Positions 26,801 through 35,333 of a DNA stretch of 64,000 bases are shown in pieces; position 1 is the stretch's first letter; the number at the start of each line of letters is the position of its first letter. The position numbers were made by a program, and so were the translations under genes. Source of the DNA: Prolixibacteraceae bacterium (lineage in GTDB: Bacteria; Bacteroidota; Bacteroidia; Bacteroidales; Prolixibacteraceae); contig JABGRN010000009.1 of NCBI GenBank assembly GCA_018648265.1, forward strand, positions 37,034 to 101,033, read 5' to 3'. The notes below the pieces were generated by a model. The model worked only from the letters and a program-made list of their open reading frames with translations. It had not been told where the DNA came from and did no database searches.

Positions 26801-28207
26801 TTATTTATTGATTCTTTCTAATCCTAAATTTATCTCATCCCAATTTAATTCTAAAACGAATATCTGTCGAAATGCTTTTGGGTTTTTATTTTCCTCTGTA
26901 ACTATTGTATAAGCCAAAACATTCCCATCGGGCGAAACAACCAGATTGTCACGTAATTGGTTGTCATTTGTAAGCATTATTGTTTTACCAAAATTATCAC
27001 CTGTCTTGGCAATAGTAGCAGCAATATTTCCATTCACTATTGAAAAAACCCAATCGTTTGATGGATGCCAGCGCAAAGATGAAGCATTGGTTTTAAAATG
27101 TGTTAATTGCTGCGGCTGTTTGGTTTTATCATCTGACAAATCGGAACCATCGGCTGCAATCAGGAATACTTGATTTACTTTCGAATTATCTTTACTGAGG
27201 TAGGCAATTCTTTTGCCATCGTACGAACCTCTGACAATACCACCTGCCCAACTACCGTGTGTTAAGCGACGAATAACAATACCTTTTGGTGGAATCGGAT
27301 ATTCTTTGTCGTTTCCCGAAAAAGAAGTGGTAATATCAACATCATCCGGAATATCAGCAACAAAAAGTGAAGTATCGTAATCAATACCATTTTCAGCCCG
27401 AACATCTCCAATAAAAGCGCGCATTTTACCAGCTGAATCGACCCACGAATCTCCATAAGCTTTTTCAATTTCTCCGGGTTTCGATTTTCCCTGCTCAGCT
27501 GTTTTTAATAAAACTGCAAAATAGTGTGTGTAACCTTCAGGAGATTTCTCGTTTACCTCCATGTAACCAATTGTACGGTTATTTTTTTGTTGAAGAATAT
27601 CGTCGTATGTAAATCCAATCCGGTTTCCATTTCGAGAATATTCATGGCGATGAGTTCCACCTCTTTGTGCACCAGAAGTTGTTGGTTTATCTATACTAAC
27701 ATCCCGCATATCAACTTTAGTAACTGTTCCTTTTCCGTCGGTACTTACTTCAACTCCTGTACGATTTCTTATTCCATAAAACCCGCGCTTTTCCACTTCC
27801 TCTAACAACGGACCGTGAATAAAAATCACCTTATTTTCGGTTGGATGCCACGAAACTGCAGCAACTCCGGGAGCTGCTTCTTTGCCTGTAACATAATCCG
27901 GTTCCCAAAGAACAGTCTCTTCGCCAGTTGCAATTTCTATTTTTTCTATTGATTTACAATTTGCAAGGTTTTCATTGAAAACTGTTCCTCTGGTATCGTA
28001 ACACAAAAATTTTCCATCGGGCGAAAAATTATCGTTGTTATCCAATGCATGATTTTTTTCCGAAAACGAAATCTGTTTCTCTTTCATAACGATTGTAATG
28101 TTTTTTTGATTTTTGTTTTCATCGTTTATACATCCTGACACACAGTACATAAAACTTACCATTACTAGTAAAAGGGAAATGCGAACGAGTTTATTAAATT
28201 TTGTCAT
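26801..28207 (-). CDS. DUF3748 (YidR-like) beta-propeller lipoprotein
   Basis: This 468-residue lipoprotein has a signal ending VSGC (Cys26). Its sequence follows the E. coli YidR family closely: an NHALDNNDNFSPDGKFLCYD start, VAAVSWHPTENKVIFIHGP, RGGTHRHEYSRNGNRIGFTYDD, VIRRLTHGS and a final VSPDGNVLAYT. These are WD40/TolB-like propeller blades. YidR-type proteins lie near sugar-catabolism genes in enterobacteria, and their role is not defined. Here it is exported, unlike YidR. It is translated just ahead of the propeller/toroid gene (7-base gap). An 18-bp perfect palindrome lies 39 bases before its ATG. Confidence 0.88.
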   Translation of the reverse strand: MTKFNKLVRISLLLVMVSFMYCVSGCINDENKNQKNITIVMKEKQISFSEKNHALDNNDNFSPDGKFLCYDTRGTVFNENLANCKSIEKIEIATGEETVLWEPDYVTGKEAAPGVAAVSWHPTENKVIFIHGPLLEEVEKRGFYGIRNRTGVEVSTDGKGTVTKVDMRDVSIDKPTTSGAQRGGTHRHEYSRNGNRIGFTYDDILQQKNNRTIGYMEVNEKSPEGYTHYFAVLLKTAEQGKSKPGEIEKAYGDSWVDSAGKMRAFIGDVRAENGIDYDTSLFVADIPDDVDITTSFSGNDKEYPIPPKGIVIRRLTHGSWAGGIVRGSYDGKRIAYLSKDNSKVNQVFLIAADGSDLSDDKTKQPQQLTHFKTNASSLRWHPSNDWVFSIVNGNIAATIAKTGDNFGKTIMLTNDNQLRDNLVVSPDGNVLAYTIVTEENKNPKAFRQIFVLELNWDEINLGLERINK

Positions 28208-28245
28208 TAATATTTAGTATTAATTTATTAACGATTTTTTTAGGG

Positions 28246-28263
28246 ATCTTTAAATTTAAAGAT
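28246..28263. promoter_or_regulatory. 18-bp perfect palindrome upstream of the DUF3748 gene
   Basis: ATCTTTAAATTTAAAGAT is an uninterrupted 18-base palindrome starting 39 bases before the ATG at 28207. The position suits an operator or a leader stem. No regulator gene is nearby, and AT-rich palindromes can occur by chance. Confidence 0.35.
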
Positions 28264-28339
28264 AAAATTATAAATAGTGCTTTCGTTCCTAAATACATCT
28301 GAAATTCAAGCAAAAAATGTTTTTAGACATACAACAAAA

Positions 28340-28381
28340 GTCTAATAATAAAAGAAAGGACAAGAAGATATTTCCTGCCCT
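28340..28381 (-). terminator. Probable terminator after the metallophosphoesterase gene
   Basis: On the minus strand AGGGCAGGAA (28372-28381) pairs with TTCTTGTCCT (28357-28366), with two G-U pairs and a 5-base loop. It is followed by the T-rich TTCTTTTATTATT. It lies about 55 bases after the stop at 28435. Confidence 0.45.
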
Positions 28382-28434
28382 CTTTGATAAATTATGATTT
28401 TTTTTGTAATTCTCTGATTAATAAACAATTTAGC

Positions 28435-29736
28435 TTAATTCGTTTGTGGTTTCATTTCAATCATTTTATTATTGCCAGACCTTTGTTTCTTCAAAATAAA
28501 TTTATCAAACAGCGTACCATTGGCAGTAAAAGCCTCGTATTCTAGCACATCGTCATTAATTCGAATTGTTTGGTAAAGTTGTAAAAAACTTCCTTTTTGC
28601 TGCATCCACTCTTTATTACCTGCCTCATAAAGTTTGGGGCCACTTACCGAAACTACATAAATAATAGATGGTTTCATGTCCGGATTATCAGTTGCCATTC
28701 CTCTTCCATAAGAATGATCATGCCCGGTCAATACCATATCCACACCATGTTTCTCGAGTATTGGTTGAAAATGTTTTCTAAGTGTGGAATTATCCCGGTT
28801 CTCTTTTGGCGAATAAAAAGGAAGATGTGTGGTAATAATCACCCAGTCTTTAGTATTTGTAGTAAGAATTGAATCAAGCCAAATTTTCTGGTTTTTCAGA
28901 TCATTCCCATTTTCATCTTCAAGTTCCCCTTCCGTCGCTGAGTCAATTGAAATCAGGCGCAAATTTTTATAATCCACAAAAAAACAAGATTCTTTTAATC
29001 CGTCAGGACCATTTTTAGCTTGGGTAAATTGAGTTTTCCAATGGGGATCAAGTTCCAGATCAATATAATCGTGATTACCAGGTGTAAAAATTTGTGGCAC
29101 TGAACCATAAATAAACGAGCCTGCTTTAAACCACTCTTCCCATTCAAGATCGCTACCACCATTATTAATAATGTCGCCAGCGTAAACCATAAAAGAACAC
29201 TCCGGCACATGTTTATATGCCCTGCGAATTATTCTGGACCATTGCGATTTTAAATCATTTTGTGGGTCACCAAAATAAATAAATGTAAACTCATCATTTT
29301 GTTTTGAAGGAGTTTCGAACTCTATCCATTCACTCCAAAAACCCGCAAGCCCAACCCGATAAATATATTTTTTGCCTGGATATAAATCAGTAAAAATAAA
29401 TGAATGCTGATTTGCTTCAACAACAGGATTATTTTCGTGAATATATTTAACCGCCGTAGTTTTTGCTTTAAAAGATTTACTAATTGTTGGATCAATGCGG
29501 CCATCAGGAGTGATTTGTAACTCACAAAATCCCTCAGAAACACTTTTATCGGTTCGCCAGGTTACTGCCACCGATGTCGATGCATCTTCGGTAAGATTTA
29601 AAACAATACGATCGGGATTTGGCGATGGAAAATTATTCTGTGAAAAAACAATTGTACTACTAAAAGTAATAATACTTATCCCCAAAATTAACTTACCAAT
29701 TATGTTTAAACACATATTCATTTTAGTTTTATACAT
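28435..29736 (-). CDS. Secreted purple acid phosphatase-like phosphoesterase
   Basis: This 433-residue exported protein has a signal ending TIVFSQ. Three Met codons lie in the first eight residues, so the start could be up to 21 bases downstream. Residues about 38-140 form the fibronectin-like purple acid phosphatase N-domain (PDRIVLNLTEDASTSVAVTW). The metallophosphoesterase domain follows with YFGDPQND, AGDIINNGG, PGNHDYID, THLPFYSP and GHDHSYGRG, a complete dinuclear metal set. It is a compact relative of 3939-5711 and the third such phosphoesterase in the window. The gene stands alone between a terminator and a mobile-element-like hairpin. Confidence 0.9.
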   Translation of the reverse strand: MYKTKMNMCLNIIGKLILGISIITFSSTIVFSQNNFPSPNPDRIVLNLTEDASTSVAVTWRTDKSVSEGFCELQITPDGRIDPTISKSFKAKTTAVKYIHENNPVVEANQHSFIFTDLYPGKKYIYRVGLAGFWSEWIEFETPSKQNDEFTFIYFGDPQNDLKSQWSRIIRRAYKHVPECSFMVYAGDIINNGGSDLEWEEWFKAGSFIYGSVPQIFTPGNHDYIDLELDPHWKTQFTQAKNGPDGLKESCFFVDYKNLRLISIDSATEGELEDENGNDLKNQKIWLDSILTTNTKDWVIITTHLPFYSPKENRDNSTLRKHFQPILEKHGVDMVLTGHDHSYGRGMATDNPDMKPSIIYVVSVSGPKLYEAGNKEWMQQKGSFLQLYQTIRINDDVLEYEAFTANGTLFDKFILKKQRSGNNKMIEMKPQTN

Positions 29737-29885
29737 TATTCTATTTTCTACAAAGAAATAATTTTATGTGTCTAAAATCCTTAACACAAAATTTCATAGC
29801 ATCAAAATGTTAAAAGAATATTAGAGACTCGTTTTAAAATTATTACATAAGATTACTACTTCTAAGAAAACTATATATTTTTCAA

Positions 29886-30007
29886 GTGTTTCTTAGAAAA
29901 TGTCAAGAACAAGGCTTGCGAAATCTTGAAAATCAAGGAGTTTACTTTCGTAAATGACTGTTTTCAAGATGAGCATAACGCTGTTATTGGCGTTTTCTAA
30001 GAGACAC
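29886..30007. mobile_element. MITE-like 122-bp imperfect palindrome
   Basis: The left end GTGTTTCTTAGAAAATG (from 29886) and the inverted right end GTGTCTCTTAGAAAACG (from 30007 inward) match at 15 of 17 positions. Over the first 48 bases of each arm I count 34 matches, including a second block ATCTTGAAAA. Almost the whole 122 bases can therefore fold into one long hairpin. It codes for nothing and sits just downstream of the GH92 gene (stop at 30017). The size and paired ends suggest a non-autonomous transposable element or a dispersed hairpin repeat. A transposase using these ends is not visible here. No clear target duplication was found. Confidence 0.55.
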
Positions 30008-30016
30008 TAATTAACA

Positions 30017-32401
30017 TTATTTACCTCCCCCAGACATTGAAAATGGCATATCATTTTTCCCCGTACCCCATTTTTTGTTGGGTTCAGCACCCATTTCAAA
30101 AACAAGTTTTCCACCAGCAGTAATTTCTTCATGTGATATCCAGGTTCTGTTCATCGATTCTCCGTTTAAAGTTGCCGACTGAATGTATTTATTCTCTTTT
30201 GAATTATTAAGCGTTTTAATTGTAAACATTTTATTGTCATCAACATTAATTATAACTTCTCCAAAAAGTGGGCTGCCAATTGAATAGGAAGTGCTTCCCG
30301 GGGTTACAGGATAAAATCCCATTGCACTTAAAGCATACCACGAAGAAAGTGAACCCATGTCTTCGTTACCGCAGATTCCTCCTGGTCCGGTCCTGTACAA
30401 CTCTTCGCAAACTTGTCGCGCTCTTTGTTGAGTTTTCCATGGTTGGCCGGCATAATTGTATAAATACGCAACATGGTGCGAGGGTTGGTTGCCGTGCACA
30501 TATTGTCCGATGGTACCAACTACCCCTACATATTTTGGCGGCGAAATAATTGGGCTCATTTCAAAAAAAGCATCTAATTTTTTAGTGAATGCTTTTGGGC
30601 TTCCAAATAAATCGATTAGTCCTTGCACATCGTGTTGAACCGACCAAATGTATTGCCATGCATTCGACTCGGTGTAATGCCGATTGGGGCGACGGCCAAC
30701 TAAAAGCGGGTCGAAATATTTGTAATACGAATGTTCTCCGTCTTTGACAATTTCCTGTTGATTGTTGTCTAAAGCTTCCAGCCAGTTTCCATCTGCTTTC
30801 TTTGGACGCATAAACTGTGTTTCAGCATCCCAAAGATTAGCATAATTACCGGCTCTTTTAATAAACAATTCATAGTCGTCCTTTTTACCCAATTCGTTCG
30901 CCAGTTGTGCAATGCACCAATCATCGTAGGCAAGTTCAAGAGTGTTGGGAACCGATTCTGTTACTTTGTCAACCGGAGTATAACCAAGACTTTTGTAGAA
31001 ATCTAACCCGGAACGACCTGCATAATGAGGAACTGGAGGCTGTGGATTTTCCAAAGCTTTTTTACGCATGGCCTCGTAGAGGGATTTTACATCGAAATCG
31101 CGATAACCTTTCATATAAGCATCAACAATTACGGGAATTAGATGGTCGCCAACCATCGACTCGCCAAAAACATTCAGGAAATGTTGGGCGGGAAGCCAAC
31201 CGTAATTCTCAACTTTTGCAACAATAGATTTTATAAAATCATTTACATGGTCGGGGGCGATTAAAGTTAATAAAGGATGTTGCGAACGATAAGTATCCCA
31301 GCAAGAAAACGAACCGTAAAAATTGTAATCTTTTGCAACATGAACTTTTCCATCAGAACCAAAATATTTTCCATCAACATCTTGCGAAATGTATTGCGAA
31401 AGTAAGGAATGATAAATGGCTGTATTAAAAATTTCTTTTTGGTCATCAGAAGCTCCATCAATTTTTATCCTCGATAATTCATTGTTCCATATTTCGCGAG
31501 CATTGTTTTTTACTTTGTCAAAATCCCAGTCAGGAATTTCGGCGTTTAGGTTTTTTCTTGCACCCTCAATACTGGTGTACGAAATGCCAACTTTAATCAA
31601 AATCTGTTCGTTTTCCGAAGTTCTGAAATTTACAAAAGCACCAATTTTATCTCCCGCTTCTGCATTTTTATAGGGGAAAATACTTCCTCCCGATTCGGGT
31701 GTAACATATGAAGCATCGAATGTACCGTAGTACGCAAAAGGTTTATTGAATTCGGCAACGAAGTATACTTTTCCCAAGCCTGCACTTTTTGAACCTTCAA
31801 TTCTATGATTATCAATAATCTTTAATTCTGAATTTTCTTCCGACGACATATTTCCAATTTGATGACCGAGGTCCAAAATTATCCTGGCATTATCTGCTTT
31901 CGGAAAAGTGTATCGGTGAAAACCTGCTCTTTGTGTGGATGTCAGTTCAACATTTACATTGTAATCTTTTAGCAAAACAGAATAATATCCGGGAGTTGCT
32001 GATTCATTGTCATGGTCGAACCGCGAGCGATATCCTTCATCCGGGTTTTTTAACGAACCGGGAATAATTTGAAGTTTGTCGCCAACCGTTGGCATTAATA
32101 ATACTTCGCCGCCATTAACCATTCCAACACCACTCCAGTGAGTGTGGCTAAATCCGATTAATGAACTTTCAGAATAAATATAACCGGCACAATACGTCCA
32201 ACCTTGCGTTCCAATATCAGGACTCAAATGAACCATTGCAAAAGGCAGCGATGCTCCGGGAAAAGTATGTCCGAAAAAGTCGGTTCCAATAAATGGATTT
32301 ACGTAATCAACCGGTTCTTTCTCATTCGGGTTCTGACCATTTGTTGGTTCAAAAATAAAGACCGTGAGTAGAAATAGAATTTGGTATAAAAGGTATTTCA
32401 T
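30017..32401 (-). CDS. GH92 alpha-mannosidase
   Basis: This 794-residue exported enzyme has a signal peptide ending PTNGQ. It opens with VDYVNPFIGTDFFGHTFPGA, the GH92 N-terminal beta-sandwich signature. The catalytic (alpha/alpha)6 domain includes CWDTYRSQHPLLTL, HHVAYLYNYAGQPW and GNEDMGSLSSWYALS, which contributes metal- and substrate-binding residues. GH92 enzymes are calcium-dependent exo-mannosidases acting on alpha-1,2-, 1,3-, 1,4- or 1,6-linked or phosphorylated mannose. The length is normal. It is the last leftward gene before a divergent region that starts the plus-strand glycan genes at 32595, so the two sides may share regulation. Confidence 0.95.
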   Translation of the reverse strand: MKYLLYQILFLLTVFIFEPTNGQNPNEKEPVDYVNPFIGTDFFGHTFPGASLPFAMVHLSPDIGTQGWTYCAGYIYSESSLIGFSHTHWSGVGMVNGGEVLLMPTVGDKLQIIPGSLKNPDEGYRSRFDHDNESATPGYYSVLLKDYNVNVELTSTQRAGFHRYTFPKADNARIILDLGHQIGNMSSEENSELKIIDNHRIEGSKSAGLGKVYFVAEFNKPFAYYGTFDASYVTPESGGSIFPYKNAEAGDKIGAFVNFRTSENEQILIKVGISYTSIEGARKNLNAEIPDWDFDKVKNNAREIWNNELSRIKIDGASDDQKEIFNTAIYHSLLSQYISQDVDGKYFGSDGKVHVAKDYNFYGSFSCWDTYRSQHPLLTLIAPDHVNDFIKSIVAKVENYGWLPAQHFLNVFGESMVGDHLIPVIVDAYMKGYRDFDVKSLYEAMRKKALENPQPPVPHYAGRSGLDFYKSLGYTPVDKVTESVPNTLELAYDDWCIAQLANELGKKDDYELFIKRAGNYANLWDAETQFMRPKKADGNWLEALDNNQQEIVKDGEHSYYKYFDPLLVGRRPNRHYTESNAWQYIWSVQHDVQGLIDLFGSPKAFTKKLDAFFEMSPIISPPKYVGVVGTIGQYVHGNQPSHHVAYLYNYAGQPWKTQQRARQVCEELYRTGPGGICGNEDMGSLSSWYALSAMGFYPVTPGSTSYSIGSPLFGEVIINVDDNKMFTIKTLNNSKENKYIQSATLNGESMNRTWISHEEITAGGKLVFEMGAEPNKKWGTGKNDMPFSMSGGGK

Positions 32402-32594
32402 GGTAATAAGTTTAAAAAGAATTGAATCAAAAAATACTGTTACGAAATTATATTTTTTAAATTAAATCGAAGGATAAAAGATAATGCAAAATGAGTAAAA
32501 TAGCTGAAGTTTTTTTTGTACTATTATTTTTTCTTTGTCGTAACTTGAAAAAAAATGTGTTTCTGATTAATTATAAATCTATAAAAAACCAGTC
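32402..32594. promoter_or_regulatory. Divergent promoter region between the GH92 and GH2 genes
   Basis: This 193-base AT-rich gap separates two divergent glycosidase genes. On the plus strand TTTG (32515-32518) is followed 22 bases later by TAACTTG, an imperfect -7 box about 50 bases before the GH2 ATG. On the minus strand TATTTTTTG lies about 35 bases before the GH92 ATG, one T longer than consensus. Both are weak matches. Confidence 0.35.
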
Positions 32595-35294
32595 ATGAAA
32601 AAATTGTTCTCTTTGGTGAAAAGCACAGTACTCATTCTAATGAGTTTATTTTTAATGTTTGGATGTAATAATGCTGAAATGAAAAATACATCGAGTAACG
32701 AACTTCTTTCTTCGAATTGGAAAATGCAACCTTTAGATAAATTAGCGGGTGTCGATGAAAATGCAATTTCTGAAAGTGATTTTAATACCGGCGATTGGTA
32801 CGATGCAATTGTTCCGGGAACTGTTTTAGGAAGTATGGCATCAACCGGAGTGATTGAAGACCCTTACTTTGGAATAAATATGCAGGACGTGGGTTACGAA
32901 CAATTTAAACAACCCTGGTGGTTTCGAACCACTTTTGAACTTGATGCCGAGGATATAAATAAAATTGTTTCGCTACGTTTTAACGGCATAAATTACCGTG
33001 CTGATTTATGGGTAAACGGTGAAAAAGTTGCAGGGAAAGATGAATTTGCAGGAACTTTCAGAATGTTCACGTTTAATGTTAGCGACTATGTTGTGGCTGG
33101 CGAAAATACAGTGGCACTTAAAATGTGGCAACATGCCGATGGCGAATTTTCCATTGGTTTTGTTGATTGGAATCCACTGCCACGCGATAGAAATATGGGG
33201 ATTTTCCGTGAAGTATTTTTGGAAGTAAACGAAGGCGTAAAAATCAGAAGTCCGTTTGTTCATTCAAAAGTAAACAAAGAGACTTTAAACGAAGCTGAAC
33301 TTTTTATTCAGGCCGAGTTAATAAACAGTTCGGATAAAACGATTGATGGAATTTTGCGTGTTGATTATGAAATAGGTGTTGTGGAAAAACCGGTGAGTGT
33401 AAAAGCTGGAGAAACATTGACTTGTAATTTCAACCCGGAAGATTTTGAACAACTTTCAGTAAAAGATGTAAATTTCTGGTGGCCAAACGGAATGGGAGCT
33501 GCCAGCTTATACAATTTAAAAACCGAATTTATTGCTAAAAATACTGTAATCGATAAGGTTGAGAAAAAATATGGTATCAGAGAAGTAACAAGTTATTTAA
33601 ACGAAGACAAAAACAGGGCTTTCGAAGTAAATGGAAAATTTGTGCTTATAAAAGGCGGCGGCTGGGTTGACGATTTATTACTTCAGGATACAAAAGAGTC
33701 GGTTGAAGCGCAGCTAAAATATGTGCATCATATGAACATGAACAGCATTCGTTGCGAAGGTTTTTGGGGAAAAGATGAAAACTTATATGACTTGTGCGAC
33801 GAATATGGAATTTTGGTAATGATTGGTTGGAACTGTCACTGGGAATGGGAAGAGTATCTTTTAAAACCAACGCACGAAAAATACGGAGGCGCATTTAACG
33901 ATGAGGATATAAATTTGTTGGCCGATTCGTGGTTCGACCAAATGATGTGGCTAAGAAACCACCCCAGTATTTATGTGTGGATGTTGAGCAGCGACAAGCT
34001 CCCCGCTCCAGAATTGGAACGCAAATACATTGAACAATTTAATAAATACGACCCTTCGCGACCTTATGTAACCTCAGCCGGTGGTGCCGGAACTGAAGAT
34101 AATAATATTGTTTCTGAAGTTCCACTAGTGAGTGAAATTAGCGGTCCAACAGGAATGAAAATGTTGGGACCTTACGCGTACACTCCTCCATATTACTGGT
34201 TTACCGATACTCAATTGGGTGGCGGTTATGGCTTTAACACCGAAACTTGTCCTGGACCAAGTATTCCGCCGTTGGCTTCGTTAAAGAAAATGTTGCCCGA
34301 GGAAAGTTTGTGGCCAATCGATAAAAAATATTGGGAATACCACACCGGACGAAATGAGTTTACCACACTCGATAGATTTCGAAAAGCATTAAACGAAAGG
34401 TATGGCGAATCGAACAGTGTGGAAGAATTTGCGTTTAAATCGCAGGTAAGTAATTATGAATTGATGCGACCGATGTTTGAAGCTTTTGTGGCGCATAAAC
34501 CTAAAAGTACCGGTTTAATTCAGTGGATGTTGAATTCGGCCTGGCCGGAATTGTATTGGCAATTATACGATACTTATCTTCAGCCAAATGGTTCTTTTTA
34601 TGCGGTTCGGAAAGCTTGCAACCCACTGCATGCAATTTACAGATATGGTTTTGATGATATATTTATTGCAAACGAAGATTTGTTGGATGCTGAAAATATT
34701 ACAGTAAAAATTAAAGTCTTTGATATCAACTCCAACGAAATTTTTGCAGACGAATGGAACGGCAGTGTGAAAACCAATATCTCGAAACCTATTTACGAAA
34801 TTCCTGAAATTAAAAATCTTACTTCGGTTTATTTTCTCGATTTGAGGGTTTTTGATAAGGACAATAATGAGGTTGACAACAGCATTTATTGGTTATCGAC
34901 TAAAAAAGATGAGATTGATTGGGAAGCAGCTAAAAAATTACCCTGGCCATTTTATTCCCCTTCAAAACAATATGCCGATTTTACAGCCTTAGATAAACTT
35001 GCGAAAGTTGAATTAGATTATGAATATGCCTTTGAAAAAGATGCGGAAAATGGTTTGGTAACGCTAAAAGTTACAAATCCGTCATCTACAATTGCATTCT
35101 TTACTTTCTTCGATTTGATTGATTCGGTCAATGAAAAACCAATATTACCTATTTTTTGGAGCGATAATTACATTACACTTTTACCCGGCGAAGAACGAAC
35201 TTATACAGCTAAATATAATCTGGAAAATGCTGAAGGTGAGAAACCCGTAGTTCAGGTAAAAGCATGGAATGTTAACTCAATAACCTTAAAATAA
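32595..35294 (+). CDS. GH2 exo-beta-D-glucosaminidase-like lipoprotein
   Basis: This 899-residue lipoprotein has a signal ending MFGC (Cys24). It has the GH2 layout of sugar-binding sandwich (WWFRTTFELD, NYRADLWVNGEKV), immunoglobulin-like domain, TIM barrel and C-terminal sandwiches. The barrel matches Amycolatopsis CsxA exo-beta-D-glucosaminidase in several places: GPTGMKMLGPYAYTPPYYW, FNTETCPG, TGLIQWMLNSAWPELYWQL and YAVRKACNPLHAIY. The CsxA acid residue in SDFAPD corresponds to Asp467 in SSDKLPAP, and the nucleophile to Glu550 in FNTET. It should remove terminal glucosamine from chitosan-like or other GlcN glycans. It leads the plus-strand cluster that includes a NagX-like acetyltransferase. 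Confidence 0.9.
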   Translation: MKKLFSLVKSTVLILMSLFLMFGCNNAEMKNTSSNELLSSNWKMQPLDKLAGVDENAISESDFNTGDWYDAIVPGTVLGSMASTGVIEDPYFGINMQDVGYEQFKQPWWFRTTFELDAEDINKIVSLRFNGINYRADLWVNGEKVAGKDEFAGTFRMFTFNVSDYVVAGENTVALKMWQHADGEFSIGFVDWNPLPRDRNMGIFREVFLEVNEGVKIRSPFVHSKVNKETLNEAELFIQAELINSSDKTIDGILRVDYEIGVVEKPVSVKAGETLTCNFNPEDFEQLSVKDVNFWWPNGMGAASLYNLKTEFIAKNTVIDKVEKKYGIREVTSYLNEDKNRAFEVNGKFVLIKGGGWVDDLLLQDTKESVEAQLKYVHHMNMNSIRCEGFWGKDENLYDLCDEYGILVMIGWNCHWEWEEYLLKPTHEKYGGAFNDEDINLLADSWFDQMMWLRNHPSIYVWMLSSDKLPAPELERKYIEQFNKYDPSRPYVTSAGGAGTEDNNIVSEVPLVSEISGPTGMKMLGPYAYTPPYYWFTDTQLGGGYGFNTETCPGPSIPPLASLKKMLPEESLWPIDKKYWEYHTGRNEFTTLDRFRKALNERYGESNSVEEFAFKSQVSNYELMRPMFEAFVAHKPKSTGLIQWMLNSAWPELYWQLYDTYLQPNGSFYAVRKACNPLHAIYRYGFDDIFIANEDLLDAENITVKIKVFDINSNEIFADEWNGSVKTNISKPIYEIPEIKNLTSVYFLDLRVFDKDNNEVDNSIYWLSTKKDEIDWEAAKKLPWPFYSPSKQYADFTALDKLAKVELDYEYAFEKDAENGLVTLKVTNPSSTIAFFTFFDLIDSVNEKPILPIFWSDNYITLLPGEERTYTAKYNLENAEGEKPVVQVKAWNVNSITLK

Positions 35295-35333
35295 TTGGTT
35301 GAATGAGTTGATTTAAAACATTAATTAAAAAGA

